Shown here one piece after another: positions 11,216 through 19,500 of a DNA stretch of 64,000 nucleotides. Source of the stretch: Jannaschia formosa (GTDB lineage Bacteria > Pseudomonadota > Alphaproteobacteria > Rhodobacterales > Rhodobacteraceae); contig NZ_QPLJ01000008.1 of the NCBI RefSeq assembly GCF_003340555.1, forward strand, positions 1 through 64,000, given 5' to 3'. A model generated the notes under the pieces. It did no database searches and was not told the DNA's origin. It worked only from the letters and a program-made list of their open reading frames with translations. A program made the translations under genes and the position numbers. Within the stretch, counting starts at the first letter, position 1. Each line of letters starts with the position of its first letter.

Positions 11216-12382
11216 ATGCGCCCGCTCGACGGCATTACCGTGCTCGCGCTGGAACATGCGGTCGCGGCGCCCTACTGCACGCGCCAGCTCGCTGACCGGG
11301 GCGCCCGTGTCATCAAGCTGGAGCGGTCCGGCTCGGGCGATTTCGCGCGGGGCTACGACAGCCGGGCGCGCGGGTTGAGCAGCCATTTCGTCTGGATCAA
11401 CCGCGGCAAGGAGAGCCTTGCGCTGGACCTCAAGCATCCTGAGGCCGGGCCGATCCTCGCCGCGCTCGCGGAGAAAGCGGACGTGGTCGTCCAGAATCTC
11501 GCCCCCGGTGCCGCCGCTCGGCTGGGGTTGGGATGGGAGGCGCTGCATGCGCGCCATCCCGGGCTGATCCTCTGTGACATCTCGGGCTACGGGCCGGGCA
11601 GCGACCGCAAGGCCTATGACCTGCTGGTGCAGGCCGAGGCGGGGCTGCTGTCGATCACCGGCACGCCGGACGCCCCCGTCAAGGCGGGGATCTCGATCGC
11701 CGACATCGCGGCGGGCACCTTCGCCCTGACCGGCATCCTGACCGCGCTGATCCGGCGGGGCCGGACCGGGGAGGGCAGCCACGTGGAGATCTCGATGCTG
11801 CACGCGCTGGCCGAGTGGATGGGTTACCCGATGTACTACGCGATGGACGGCGCGCCGCCGCCGCCCCGGGCGGGCGCGGCCCATGCGACGATCTTCCCCT
11901 ACGGGCCGTTCCGGGCCGCCGATGGCGAGGTGATCCTCGGGCTTCAGAACGACCGCGAATGGCGCGCCTTCTGTGCGGGCGTGCTGCGTGCGCCGGATCT
12001 GGCGGAGGATCCGCGCTACCGCGACAACGCTGCCCGCGCCGCCAATGCCGATGTGCTGAGGGCCGAGATCGAGGGCGTCTTCGCCGACCTCACCTGCGAC
12101 GAGGCGATGGCGCGGCTGGACGCGGCGGGGATCGGGAATGCGCGGCTCAACGACATGGCTGCGCTCTGGGCGCATCCGGCGCTGGCCGGCCGCTGGGGCG
12201 AGATCGACAGCCCCGCCGGGCCCCTGCCGGCGCTGCGCCCGCCCGACGCGCAGGAGGCGGAGTTCGGGCCGATCCCGGCGCTGGGCCAGCATTCCCGGGC
12301 GATCCTGAAGGACCTGGACGTGCCCGACGAGCGGATCGAGGCCCTCGCGCGGCAGGGCGCGCTGACGCTTGGGGCCGGCTGA
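11216..12382 (+). CDS. CaiB/BaiF-family CoA-transferase
   Basis: Class III CoA-transferases move CoA between carboxylic acids through an aspartyl-CoA intermediate. The 388-residue protein begins MRPLDGITVLALEHAVAAPYC and carries typical family blocks: LADRGARVIKLE, LDLKHPEAG, DVVVQNLAPGAAARLGLG, the GYGP turn and AYDLLVQAEAGLLSITG, which contains the likely catalytic Asp of YDLLVQAE. The length matches the family. The frame is open for 35 codons upstream, but that stretch is Arg/Pro-rich and does not resemble the family, so ATG 11216 is preferred. The substrate cannot be read from sequence. The gene is the first ordinary chromosomal gene to the right of the tRNA-Cys fragment. Confidence 0.85.
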   Translation: MRPLDGITVLALEHAVAAPYCTRQLADRGARVIKLERSGSGDFARGYDSRARGLSSHFVWINRGKESLALDLKHPEAGPILAALAEKADVVVQNLAPGAAARLGLGWEALHARHPGLILCDISGYGPGSDRKAYDLLVQAEAGLLSITGTPDAPVKAGISIADIAAGTFALTGILTALIRRGRTGEGSHVEISMLHALAEWMGYPMYYAMDGAPPPPRAGAAHATIFPYGPFRAADGEVILGLQNDREWRAFCAGVLRAPDLAEDPRYRDNAARAANADVLRAEIEGVFADLTCDEAMARLDAAGIGNARLNDMAALWAHPALAGRWGEIDSPAGPLPALRPPDAQEAEFGPIPALGQHSRAILKDLDVPDERIEALARQGALTLGAG

Positions 12383-12395
12383 CGGGGCCTACAGG

Positions 12396-12983
12396 TCAGA
12401 TCAGGCTCGCCAGCGCCAGCCCCACCACCACAAGCATCGACGCGGCCATCGCGACGTTGATCGCGCGCTGCGTCCGCTCCGGCAGGTCGAGCGTGCGCAG
12501 CCAGACCCCCGCGCCGAGCCAGGCGAAATGCAGCGGCAGCCAGATCGCGTTCATGATCAGCAGCTTGGCCAACGGGTCGGCGACCGGGCCGAGCCCGAGG
12601 GCGAAGCCCGAGAACATCACCGTGTTCACGGCATAGGCCTTCGGGTTCACCGCCTGCAGCGCCAGCCCGTCGCGGATCCCCGGCCGGTGCTGTGCCTCGA
12701 TGAAGGCGACGCGGCTGCCCGCCGTGGCGATGCGGAAGGCGAGATAGAGCAGATAGCCGGTGGACACGACGAACAGCACCGTCCGGATGCGCGGATCGGC
12801 CAGCACGACGGCGGCCACGCCCGAGATGACGGCCAGGGCGACGATGTTGGTGCCGATGAACAGCCCCATGACATAGCGTACGCCGGCGCGGCCTCCGAAG
12901 GCCGCGCCCACGCCCGCCGTGGACAGGACGCCCGGTCCCGGCGTGACGATCAGGAAGAAGACGGCGGCGGCGAAGGTCAGCAT
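12396..12983 (-). CDS. LysE/RhtB-family amino-acid exporter
   Basis: This is an inner-membrane protein of 195 residues with about six hydrophobic segments. It opens with the LysE-family signature (FFLIVTPGPGVLSTAGVGAAFG) and has the NPKAY motif in the middle. Members export amino acids or small zwitterions. The start ATG at 12983 is preceded by GGAGGG at ideal spacing and overlaps the stop of the upstream DMT exporter (TGATG), so an ATG 15 bases further upstream is less likely. It is the last gene of the leftward block. Confidence 0.88.
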   Translation of the reverse strand: MLTFAAAVFFLIVTPGPGVLSTAGVGAAFGGRAGVRYVMGLFIGTNIVALAVISGVAAVVLADPRIRTVLFVVSTGYLLYLAFRIATAGSRVAFIEAQHRPGIRDGLALQAVNPKAYAVNTVMFSGFALGLGPVADPLAKLLIMNAIWLPLHFAWLGAGVWLRTLDLPERTQRAINVAMAASMLVVVGLALASLI

Positions 12984-13879
12984 CAGCGCTCCCTCCACCA
13001 GATGACGAGGCCCGCCACCGCGATGATCGCGGCGCCCAGGACGGTCATCGCGTCAGGCACTGTCCCGAAGACCAGCAACCCGGCGATGGTGAGGTAGATC
13101 AGGAAGGAATAGCTGAACGGCATCAGCACGCTGGCCGGCGCAAACCCGTGAGCGGCGCTGAAGAAGTGGTGCCCCGCCCAGGCGAAGACCCCGACCCCGA
13201 ACATCAGCCCCCAGCCGATCGCGGTGGCCGGCGGCTCCCAGACGAACCAGGCGGCGGGGGCGAGCGCGACTGTCCCGACCAGCCCGGCATAGAGCTGCAT
13301 CGTCCGTGGCGCTGCGACCCCCGCCAGCCGCCGCGTCAGGATCGAGAACAGCGCCAGCGCCGTGGCCGCCGTCAGCGAGGCCAGCGCCGCCCAGTGAAAT
13401 TCCGCCCCCCAGGGCCGCATCACGACCAGCACGCCGGCGAAGCCCAGCAGGATCGCGCCCCAGCGCCAGGGGCCGACCCGCTCGCCCAGCAGGGGGACCG
13501 AGAGGGCGCAGACGATGATCGGAGAGGAGAACATGATCGCCGCGATCATCGTCAGGTCGAGATAGCCGAGCGCGACGAAGTTCGCGACCGTCGAGACCAT
13601 CAGCAGCCCGCCGCGAAGCAGCATCACCGCCGCCTGGCGCGGGGGCGCGGTGAAGCCGGAATGATCCTTCCCGAGCATCGGGCCGGTGGACAGGACGAGG
13701 TGGACGGCGAAGCGCATGAAGGCCAGCTGCAGCGCGGGAAGCCCCGCCGCGGCGAGCCATTTAACCGAGGTGTCGGTGAAGGAGAACAGAAGATAGGCCA
13801 GCAGCATCAGGACGATGCCACGCCCGGCATTGTCGACGCGCGCGACGGCGAGATGGCTGACGGGAACGGGGGACGGCAT
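12983..13879 (-). CDS. EamA/DMT-family transporter
   Basis: This 298-residue protein has about ten hydrophobic segments and two EamA repeats: the first includes YLLFSFTDTSVKWL and ALGYLDLTMIAAIMFSSPI, the second AGVAAPRTMQLYAGLVG and ending VAGLVIWW. Such proteins are usually proton-coupled metabolite exporters. It is translationally coupled to the LysE-type gene. With no permease-specific motif, its substrate could be an intermediate of the adjacent pathway or an unrelated amine. Confidence 0.85.
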   Translation of the reverse strand: MPSPVPVSHLAVARVDNAGRGIVLMLLAYLLFSFTDTSVKWLAAAGLPALQLAFMRFAVHLVLSTGPMLGKDHSGFTAPPRQAAVMLLRGGLLMVSTVANFVALGYLDLTMIAAIMFSSPIIVCALSVPLLGERVGPWRWGAILLGFAGVLVVMRPWGAEFHWAALASLTAATALALFSILTRRLAGVAAPRTMQLYAGLVGTVALAPAAWFVWEPPATAIGWGLMFGVGVFAWAGHHFFSAAHGFAPASVLMPFSYSFLIYLTIAGLLVFGTVPDAMTVLGAAIIAVAGLVIWWRER

Positions 13880-13983
13880 CGGCGGCTACGCCGACCTTGG
13901 GCCGGGTGCGGAGAACTGCGGGCGGGCAGATCCCCGGACCGGACCCGAGGGTACTGGCTCGGCGGGGCTGACGCTTAGCCCGC

Positions 13984-14871
13984 TCATCTGCCGTAGCGTG
14001 CGGCGTAGAAGTCGACCATCGTCGGCACGAGATCGTCGCCGCGCCCGTCCTCGATGGCGGCCTTGAGGCCCTTGTCGGCGCAGGCTGACATCATCGACTC
14101 GACCCCCAGCCCCTCGGCCATGGCGCGGTAATAGCCGACATCCTTGGAGGCGTTGCGGATCGTGAAGGCCAGCTTCTGCGCGTCGCCGTCGACGGCATAG
14201 GCCTTCACGAACTCCATCATCCCGGACTTGAGCGGTCCCGCCGACATCACGTCGAACAGGGCCTGCCGCTCGATTCCGGCGCGGTCGGCCATGGCGAAGG
14301 CCTCGGACATCGCGTTGGCCGTCGTCATCGCGAAGAAGTTGTTGATCAGCTTGATCGTGTGACCGTTGCCCAGCTTGCCCAGGTGGAAGACGTTCTCGCC
14401 CTGATCCGCAAGCACCGGTTTCACCTTCTCGTAGGCGGCCACGTCGCCCGCGCACATGATGTTGAGCATCCCCTCGCGCCCGTGGCTGGGCGTCCGGCCC
14501 AGCGGCGCATCCAGATAGGCGGCGCCTGCCGCTGCGACCTCTTCGCCCAACGCCACCGTCGAGCCGGGCAGGGAGGTGCCGAAGTCGATGACAACCGCCC
14601 CCTCGCGCAGCCCGGCGATCACGCCGTCGGGTCCGCGCATCCGGCTTTCGACATGCTCCGAGGTGCCCATGCAGAGCATCACGATATCCGAGGCTTCGGC
14701 CAGATCGCGCGCCGTCGCGGCTTCGGTCGCGCCGCGCGCCGTCGCCGCCTCGACGCCGCTGCGGTCGCGGTTGCCGAGCACGGTGAGCGCATAGCCCTTG
14801 TCGAGCAGGTTCTGCACCATCGCCGAGCCCATAAGGCCCAGGCCGATGAAACCGATCGCGGGTTTGGTCAT
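13984..14871 (-). CDS. 3-hydroxyisobutyrate-dehydrogenase-family oxidoreductase (first copy)
   Basis: The 295-residue protein has an N-terminal NAD(P)-binding Rossmann motif (IGFIGLGLMGSAM), the substrate loop DAPLGRTPSHG and the catalytic Lys in GNGHTIKLINNFF near residue 170. Family members reduce or oxidise beta-hydroxyacids such as 3-hydroxyisobutyrate, tartronate semialdehyde or L-threonate. The substrate loop differs from the classical DAPVSGG, so the substrate may be unusual. The gene lies three bases after the first PhyH gene, in the same transcript. Confidence 0.85.
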   Translation of the reverse strand: MTKPAIGFIGLGLMGSAMVQNLLDKGYALTVLGNRDRSGVEAATARGATEAATARDLAEASDIVMLCMGTSEHVESRMRGPDGVIAGLREGAVVIDFGTSLPGSTVALGEEVAAAGAAYLDAPLGRTPSHGREGMLNIMCAGDVAAYEKVKPVLADQGENVFHLGKLGNGHTIKLINNFFAMTTANAMSEAFAMADRAGIERQALFDVMSAGPLKSGMMEFVKAYAVDGDAQKLAFTIRNASKDVGYYRAMAEGLGVESMMSACADKGLKAAIEDGRGDDLVPTMVDFYAARYGR

Positions 14872-14874
14872 GTC

Positions 14875-15759
14875 TCAGCTCTCCACTTGCTCGAAGGCCC
14901 GTGCCTTCAGGCCCTTCTGGATTTCGTAGATCGTCTTGCCGATGGGCGGCGCGGGCAGGGGGATGCGCACGGGGATCTCCGCCAGCCGGGGCTGGCGCGA
15001 CGTGCCGCAGAGCATCCGGCTGTCGTAGTCCTCGAGGGACGAGAACTTCGTCAGGGAACCCATGATCGGCCAGGCATCCGCCGCCATCATCTCGTAGAAC
15101 AGGATTCGCCGCGCCTTGGTCGAGCGGTTGACGGCTGAGCCGTGGACGATCCGCCCGTGATGGATCGAGACCGACCCGGCGGGCCCCGTCAGCGGCACCG
15201 CGCCGGAGATGTCGTAGCCGTCGCGGGCGAGGTCCATCGCGCCGACGAAGTGCCCGTCGGCGTGGTGGTCGTGGATCGGACCCTTGTGAGAGCCGGGGAA
15301 GACCATCAGCGGTCCGTTCTCCATCCCCATGTCGTCGAGAAGGACGCCGACGGCCAGCACGTCGTCGTTGGTATGCGGGTAGAAGGCGAAATCCTGGTGC
15401 CACTCGACGGCGGCGCCGTGCCCGGCCTCCTTCATGTTGAGCTTCGTCGTGTGCAGGCGCAGGTCCGGCCCGATCAGGTCGCGCACCGGGGCGAGGATCG
15501 TGTCGGAGCGCATCAACTCGGCCATGACCTTCGAATGGGTATGCGGCAGCTTGATCCGCCGCACGCGCGGCGCATCCGGGCGGTGGCTGTCCTCGAGGTC
15601 GAGCTCGTCCGTGCCCTCGGCCAGCCCGCGCGCCTTCTCGACGTAGCGGTCGACCTCGGCATGGAGTGCGGCGAGTTCGGCTTGAGACAGGCGACCTTCC
15701 AGGACGACATAGCCGTCGGTCTCGTAGGCGCGTCTCTGGGCAGCGGTCAGGACTTCCAT
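14875..15759 (-). CDS. Phytanoyl-CoA dioxygenase (PhyH) family protein, copy 1
   Basis: This is a predicted Fe(II)/2-oxoglutarate-dependent oxygenase of 294 residues. The iron triad is visible: HQD in VEWHQDFAFYPHTND supplies His and Asp, and IHHGRIVHGSAVNRS supplies the distal His and a 2-oxoglutarate-contacting region with Arg shortly after. PhyH-family enzymes hydroxylate or dealkylate many small molecules. It sits between the AroE-like gene and the beta-hydroxyacid dehydrogenase with gaps of three to four bases, so it belongs to the sugar-acid operon. It is only distantly similar to the second PhyH protein at 18585-19496. Confidence 0.87.
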   Translation of the reverse strand: MEVLTAAQRRAYETDGYVVLEGRLSQAELAALHAEVDRYVEKARGLAEGTDELDLEDSHRPDAPRVRRIKLPHTHSKVMAELMRSDTILAPVRDLIGPDLRLHTTKLNMKEAGHGAAVEWHQDFAFYPHTNDDVLAVGVLLDDMGMENGPLMVFPGSHKGPIHDHHADGHFVGAMDLARDGYDISGAVPLTGPAGSVSIHHGRIVHGSAVNRSTKARRILFYEMMAADAWPIMGSLTKFSSLEDYDSRMLCGTSRQPRLAEIPVRIPLPAPPIGKTIYEIQKGLKARAFEQVES

Positions 15760-15763
15760 GGGC

Positions 15764-16594
15764 TCACTCCGGTTTGAGCGCGTCGAGTCTGGGCAGGGTG
15801 GTCGCGGGATCGGGCAGGATCCCGGTATAGGCCGCGAAGCTGGCCATCGCCATGAAGCGGAACAGGTCGAAGCCTGTCATCACGGCGAGGCCGGCAGCGC
15901 GGGCGGCGCGCAGGAAGGGCGTCTCGGTCGGCGTGTAGACCGCGTCGAAGGCCCAGCCCTGTCCGCCGATCCATGCCGGATCGAAGGCGGAGCCGGTGTC
16001 GGGAGCCATCCCGCGCGGCGTGCAGTTGACGAGGCCGTCGGCTTCGCGCGCCACGTCCCCGGCCTTCGCAGCGTCGACGGCCCGCGCGCCGGTCCGGGCG
16101 GCCAGCGCCTCGGCGGCCTGCCGGTCTAGATCCCAGACCGTGACCTCGGCCGCGCCGAGCGCCATCAAGGCGGGCACGACCGCCCGCGCAACGCCTCCGG
16201 CGCCCGCCACCGCAACTCGCCCCGGCAGGCGGTCGAGGATCGCGGGCCATGCGGCGAGAAAGCCCGAGTAGTCCGTGTTGTGCCCGGCGACCGGGTCGAA
16301 GAGCAGCGTATTCGCCGCGCCCAGCGTCTCGGTCCCCGGCACCATCCGGTTGCCTGCCCAGGCGGCGGCATGGGTCTTCCACGGATGCGTGACCGTCACG
16401 CCGGTCCAGCCTTCGGCCCTGAGCCGCTCGACCGTCGTATTGAAATCGAACGCTGGGTCGTGCGCGGTGTCGATGGGCGTGAAGGCGAGGCGGCCGCCGT
16501 AGTCTTCGGCCATGATCGCAAGTGCGGCGGCCAGGCGGGACCGGCCGATATTCTCGCCGATGAGCCCGCAGCGCAGGAGGGAGAAGCCGCTCAT
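15764..16594 (-). CDS. Shikimate-dehydrogenase-like (AroE family) reductase
   Basis: The 276-residue protein has the AroE N-terminal catalytic fold with the conserved Lys in VTVTHPWKTHA, the Asp in NTDYSGF and the NADP-binding loop VAGAGGVARAV. The usual substrate-binding SxSP stretch reads GRSRLAA, which differs from biosynthetic AroE. That, and its place between oxygenase and nuclease-like genes in a catabolic block, suggest a quinate-, shikimate- or other polyol-type dehydrogenase rather than the housekeeping enzyme. ATG 16594 gives the family-like start MSGFSLLRCGLIG; an in-frame ATG at 16627 is possible and no clear ribosome-binding site decides. Confidence 0.82.
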   Translation of the reverse strand: MSGFSLLRCGLIGENIGRSRLAAALAIMAEDYGGRLAFTPIDTAHDPAFDFNTTVERLRAEGWTGVTVTHPWKTHAAAWAGNRMVPGTETLGAANTLLFDPVAGHNTDYSGFLAAWPAILDRLPGRVAVAGAGGVARAVVPALMALGAAEVTVWDLDRQAAEALAARTGARAVDAAKAGDVAREADGLVNCTPRGMAPDTGSAFDPAWIGGQGWAFDAVYTPTETPFLRAARAAGLAVMTGFDLFRFMAMASFAAYTGILPDPATTLPRLDALKPE

Positions 16595-16697
16595 GGCAGT
16601 TGGACCGAGAGGGTAGACTCCTTGCAATGCTCCGCCTCACCGGCGGCGCCGCGCCAGGCGGAGTCCGAAACCGTTATCGGAACCACTTGGCGAGAAA

Positions 16698-17081
16698 TCA
16701 CGACGAGACGCCGATCTTGTAACCTGCGAGTGCCGAGCGCTGCGCCGCTGTGATCGACGCTCGGCTGTATACGCCAGTCTCAGTCCAGGATTGCGTATCC
16801 ACAAGCCCCTCGTGTGCCGTGCGTAGCAAATGGTCATGCGGAACAAGGAACCAGTCCTCGCCATCCGGGAAGGCGATCCAGATATTCCTGCCCAGATACT
16901 TGCGATCGACCGTCCAGCGCGACTTCTGCTGGATCAGTCTGATCTCTCTTGTGTCCTCTCGGTACGCGATCATGTCGATCCCAGAATCGATCAACGGGAC
17001 GAAGACTCCGAAGACGTCTTGAAGAAGCAGCTCCGACAGCCTGTTTCGGTTGGCGTATTCGACGACCCGCGAGCCGCTCAC
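16698..17081 (-). CDS. Small PD-(D/E)XK-fold-like protein
   Basis: This 127-residue protein contains GIDMIAYRED, then IRLIQQKSRWTVDRKYLGRNIWIAF, resembling the small PD-(D/E)XK family in which the D and a Q-x-K end the core strands (Glu replaced by Gln). Such proteins include restriction-like nucleases and intron-associated endonucleases. The GTG start at 17081 overlaps the uxaA stop, so it is translated with a metabolic gene. The C-terminal part (VYSRASITAAQRSAL) has no assignment. Nuclease activity is inferred from fold resemblance only. Confidence 0.6.
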   Translation of the reverse strand: MSGSRVVEYANRNRLSELLLQDVFGVFVPLIDSGIDMIAYREDTREIRLIQQKSRWTVDRKYLGRNIWIAFPDGEDWFLVPHDHLLRTAHEGLVDTQSWTETGVYSRASITAAQRSALAGYKIGVSS

Positions 17082-18580
17082 ATCACCGCCCCGATCTGCC
17101 AGGGCACGAACTCGTAGTCGCCCAGCCCCTGCGCCTCGGACTTGCTCGGCTCGCCCGAGGCCACGCGCAGGAACATCTCGTAGATCTCCCGTCCCTTGCT
17201 CTCGACCGTGGCGCCGCCGTCGAGGATGTCGCCGGCGTTGATGTCCATGTCCTCGGGCATCCGCCGGAACAGCGCGCTGTTGGTCGCGACCTTGATCGTC
17301 GGCGCGGGCTTCGACCCGAAGGCGGAGCCGCGCCCCGTGGTGAAGCAGACGAGGTTGCAGCCGCCCGCGATCTGACCCGTGACCGAGGCCGGGTCGTAGC
17401 CGGGGCTGTCCATGAAGGTGAAGCCCTTGGCGCGGACCGGCTCGGCATATTTGTAGACGCCGGTCAGCGGGGTCGTGCCGCCCTTGGCTGCGGCGCCCAG
17501 CGACTTTTCGAGGATGGTCGTCAGCCCGCCCTTCTTGTTGCCGGGCGAGGGGTTGTTGTCCATCGAGCCCTTGTTGCGCGCGGTATAGTCCTCCCACCAC
17601 TCGATCAGGCCGACCAGCCGGTCGCCCACCGCGCGCGAGGCGGCGCGGCGGGTCAGCAGGTGCTCGGCACCGTAGATCTCGGGCGTCTCGGCCAGCACGC
17701 CGGTGCCGCCCTGCGCGACCAGCAGGTCGCAGGCATGGCCCAGCGCCGGGTTCGCGGTGACCCCCGACCAGGCGTCGGAGCCCCCGCACTGCAGCGCGAC
17801 CGTCAGCGCCGAGGCGGGGCAGGGGGTCCGGGTCGCCTCGTTGGCGATGGGCAGCATCGTGCGGATCTTCTCGATCCCCTTCTCGACGGTCTGGCGCAGC
17901 CCGGCCACATTCTGGATGTTCATGACCTGGAACGTCGGTCCCTGCTCCAGCCCATAGGCCTCCAGCAGCCAGTCGATCTGATTCATCTCGCAGCCCAGCC
18001 CCACCATCAGGACCGCGGCATGGTTCGGGTGGCGCGCGTAGCCCCACATCACGCGCTGCAGGGCCTCGAACCCGTCGCCGTCGCCGGCCATGCCGCAGCC
18101 CGTGCCGTGGACATAGGCGACGACCCCGTCGACATTCGGATAGGCGGCCAGTTCTTCGGGGCCGAAGGCGTCGGCGATGCGGCGCGCGGCGGTGGCCGAA
18201 CAGTTAACGGAGGTGACCACGGCGATGTAGTTGCGCGTCCCCACCGCGCCCGATGCCCGCCGATAGCCCTGGAAGGTGTCGCCCTCGGCAGGCGCCACCG
18301 GCCGCAGGTCGGTGCCGAATTCGTAGGAATGGTCGGTCGCCGCGAAGGCGAGGTTGTGGCTGTGGACGTGGTCGCCGGGCGCGATGTAGGCCGAGGCGTA
18401 TCCGATGATCTGGCCGAACTTGCGCACCGGGGCGCCCCTGGCCACTGCGCGCGTCGCGATCTTGTGGCCCGAGGGGATCAGCGCGGCGGTGCGCAGACCG
18501 TCGGTCTCCACCCCCGCTTCCAGGGCGCGGGTGGCGACGACCACGTCGTCGTCGGGGGAAAGGCGGATGGTCAGGCTCAT
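17078..18580 (-). CDS. UxaA-family altronate/galactarate dehydratase
   Basis: UxaA-type dehydratases remove water from hexonates or hexarates to give 2-keto-3-deoxy sugar acids, using iron. The 500-residue protein combines an N-terminal SAF domain (residues 1-90, ending GDHVHSHNLAF) with the large catalytic domain starting GYRRASGAVGTRNYIAVVTSVNCSA, including GCGMAGDG and CGGSDAWSG. The length matches the single-chain UxaA/GarD form. ATG 18580 begins MSLTIRLSPDDD; the upstream extension is low-complexity. It lies four bases after phyH copy 2 in a TRAP-transporter operon, so the substrate is probably an imported sugar acid. Confidence 0.9.
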   Translation of the reverse strand: MSLTIRLSPDDDVVVATRALEAGVETDGLRTAALIPSGHKIATRAVARGAPVRKFGQIIGYASAYIAPGDHVHSHNLAFAATDHSYEFGTDLRPVAPAEGDTFQGYRRASGAVGTRNYIAVVTSVNCSATAARRIADAFGPEELAAYPNVDGVVAYVHGTGCGMAGDGDGFEALQRVMWGYARHPNHAAVLMVGLGCEMNQIDWLLEAYGLEQGPTFQVMNIQNVAGLRQTVEKGIEKIRTMLPIANEATRTPCPASALTVALQCGGSDAWSGVTANPALGHACDLLVAQGGTGVLAETPEIYGAEHLLTRRAASRAVGDRLVGLIEWWEDYTARNKGSMDNNPSPGNKKGGLTTILEKSLGAAAKGGTTPLTGVYKYAEPVRAKGFTFMDSPGYDPASVTGQIAGGCNLVCFTTGRGSAFGSKPAPTIKVATNSALFRRMPEDMDINAGDILDGGATVESKGREIYEMFLRVASGEPSKSEAQGLGDYEFVPWQIGAVM

Positions 18581-18584
18581 GAGG

Positions 18585-19496
18585 TCACGCGCAATGGGGG
18601 CTGTCGGAGGTCCAGCGATGGATCGGAACATGCGGAGCCTGCGCACAGGCCGCGCGAGCATCCAGCCACATGTCGCGGACCGCGCACCAATCCGGAGCCG
18701 GTCCGGGCCGGACCTCGAAGCTCGGGAAATGGGCGCGGCCGGTCGGTTGGCCGCTGCGCTGATAGCGCAGGTCGAAGGACCAGCGAAAGCCCTCGGTGCG
18801 ATTGTCGAGCGCGGCATGCGGGACCATCGGGTGCAGCAGCACGATACCGCCTGCCCGGACCGGCAAAGGCTCGGCGCGGGCCGGGGTCAGGTGCTTCGCC
18901 GGGATGGCGGTCTGGTCCAGCGGGCAATGCGGCAGCATCGCCTGCGGCCCGTCGAAGGGCTGCGCGATCAGGCAGCCGTTCTCGGGCGTGGCATCGGTCA
19001 TTGCGACCCAGACCGTGACCATCACGGTCTCGTCCGCCTCGGCATGGGCGACGCCGCGGTCCTGGTGCCAGGCCGTGAGGGTCGTGTGGACCGGCGCGTC
19101 CTTCGCGACGGTACGGGACGGCGGCTTGATGCGCAGATGCTGGATCGGGTTCGAGGTGACGCGCGGGCCGACGATCCCTTCGGCAATGTCGAGCAGCGCA
19201 TCGCAGGTCAGCAGATCGTGTACTGCCGGGCCGTAGTGAAACGGCGTGTCGGCCTCGATCCGCGAGCCGGGCAGCGTGATGTCAAGGCTTTGGAACCAGT
19301 CGTGCCCCGACAGGTGGACGGCGCGCAGCGTCTCGAGGAACGACCCGCGCCAGCCGAGGCCGAGGCCGTCGGCCATCGCCGTGACGGCTTCGGAATACTC
19401 GGCCTCGACGGCCTCCCGGATCGTCCCGGGGACGACGTCCTCGACGACCAGGCAGCCCCGGTGCTGGAATTCGTCGATCTGGGCTTCGGTCAGCAT
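18585..19496 (-). CDS. Phytanoyl-CoA dioxygenase (PhyH) family protein, copy 2
   Basis: This is a predicted non-haem Fe(II)/2-oxoglutarate oxygenase of 303 residues. It has WHQDRGVAHAEAD for the His-x-Asp pair and HPMVPHAALDN for the distal His, with Arg in FRWSFDLRYQ. It starts four bases after dctM and ends four bases before uxaA, so transport, oxygenation and dehydration are linked on one transcript. Its sequence is distinct from copy 1, suggesting a second oxidation step or different substrate, not recent duplication. Confidence 0.87.
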   Translation of the reverse strand: MLTEAQIDEFQHRGCLVVEDVVPGTIREAVEAEYSEAVTAMADGLGLGWRGSFLETLRAVHLSGHDWFQSLDITLPGSRIEADTPFHYGPAVHDLLTCDALLDIAEGIVGPRVTSNPIQHLRIKPPSRTVAKDAPVHTTLTAWHQDRGVAHAEADETVMVTVWVAMTDATPENGCLIAQPFDGPQAMLPHCPLDQTAIPAKHLTPARAEPLPVRAGGIVLLHPMVPHAALDNRTEGFRWSFDLRYQRSGQPTGRAHFPSFEVRPGPAPDWCAVRDMWLDARAACAQAPHVPIHRWTSDSPHCA

Positions 19497-19500
19497 GGGC

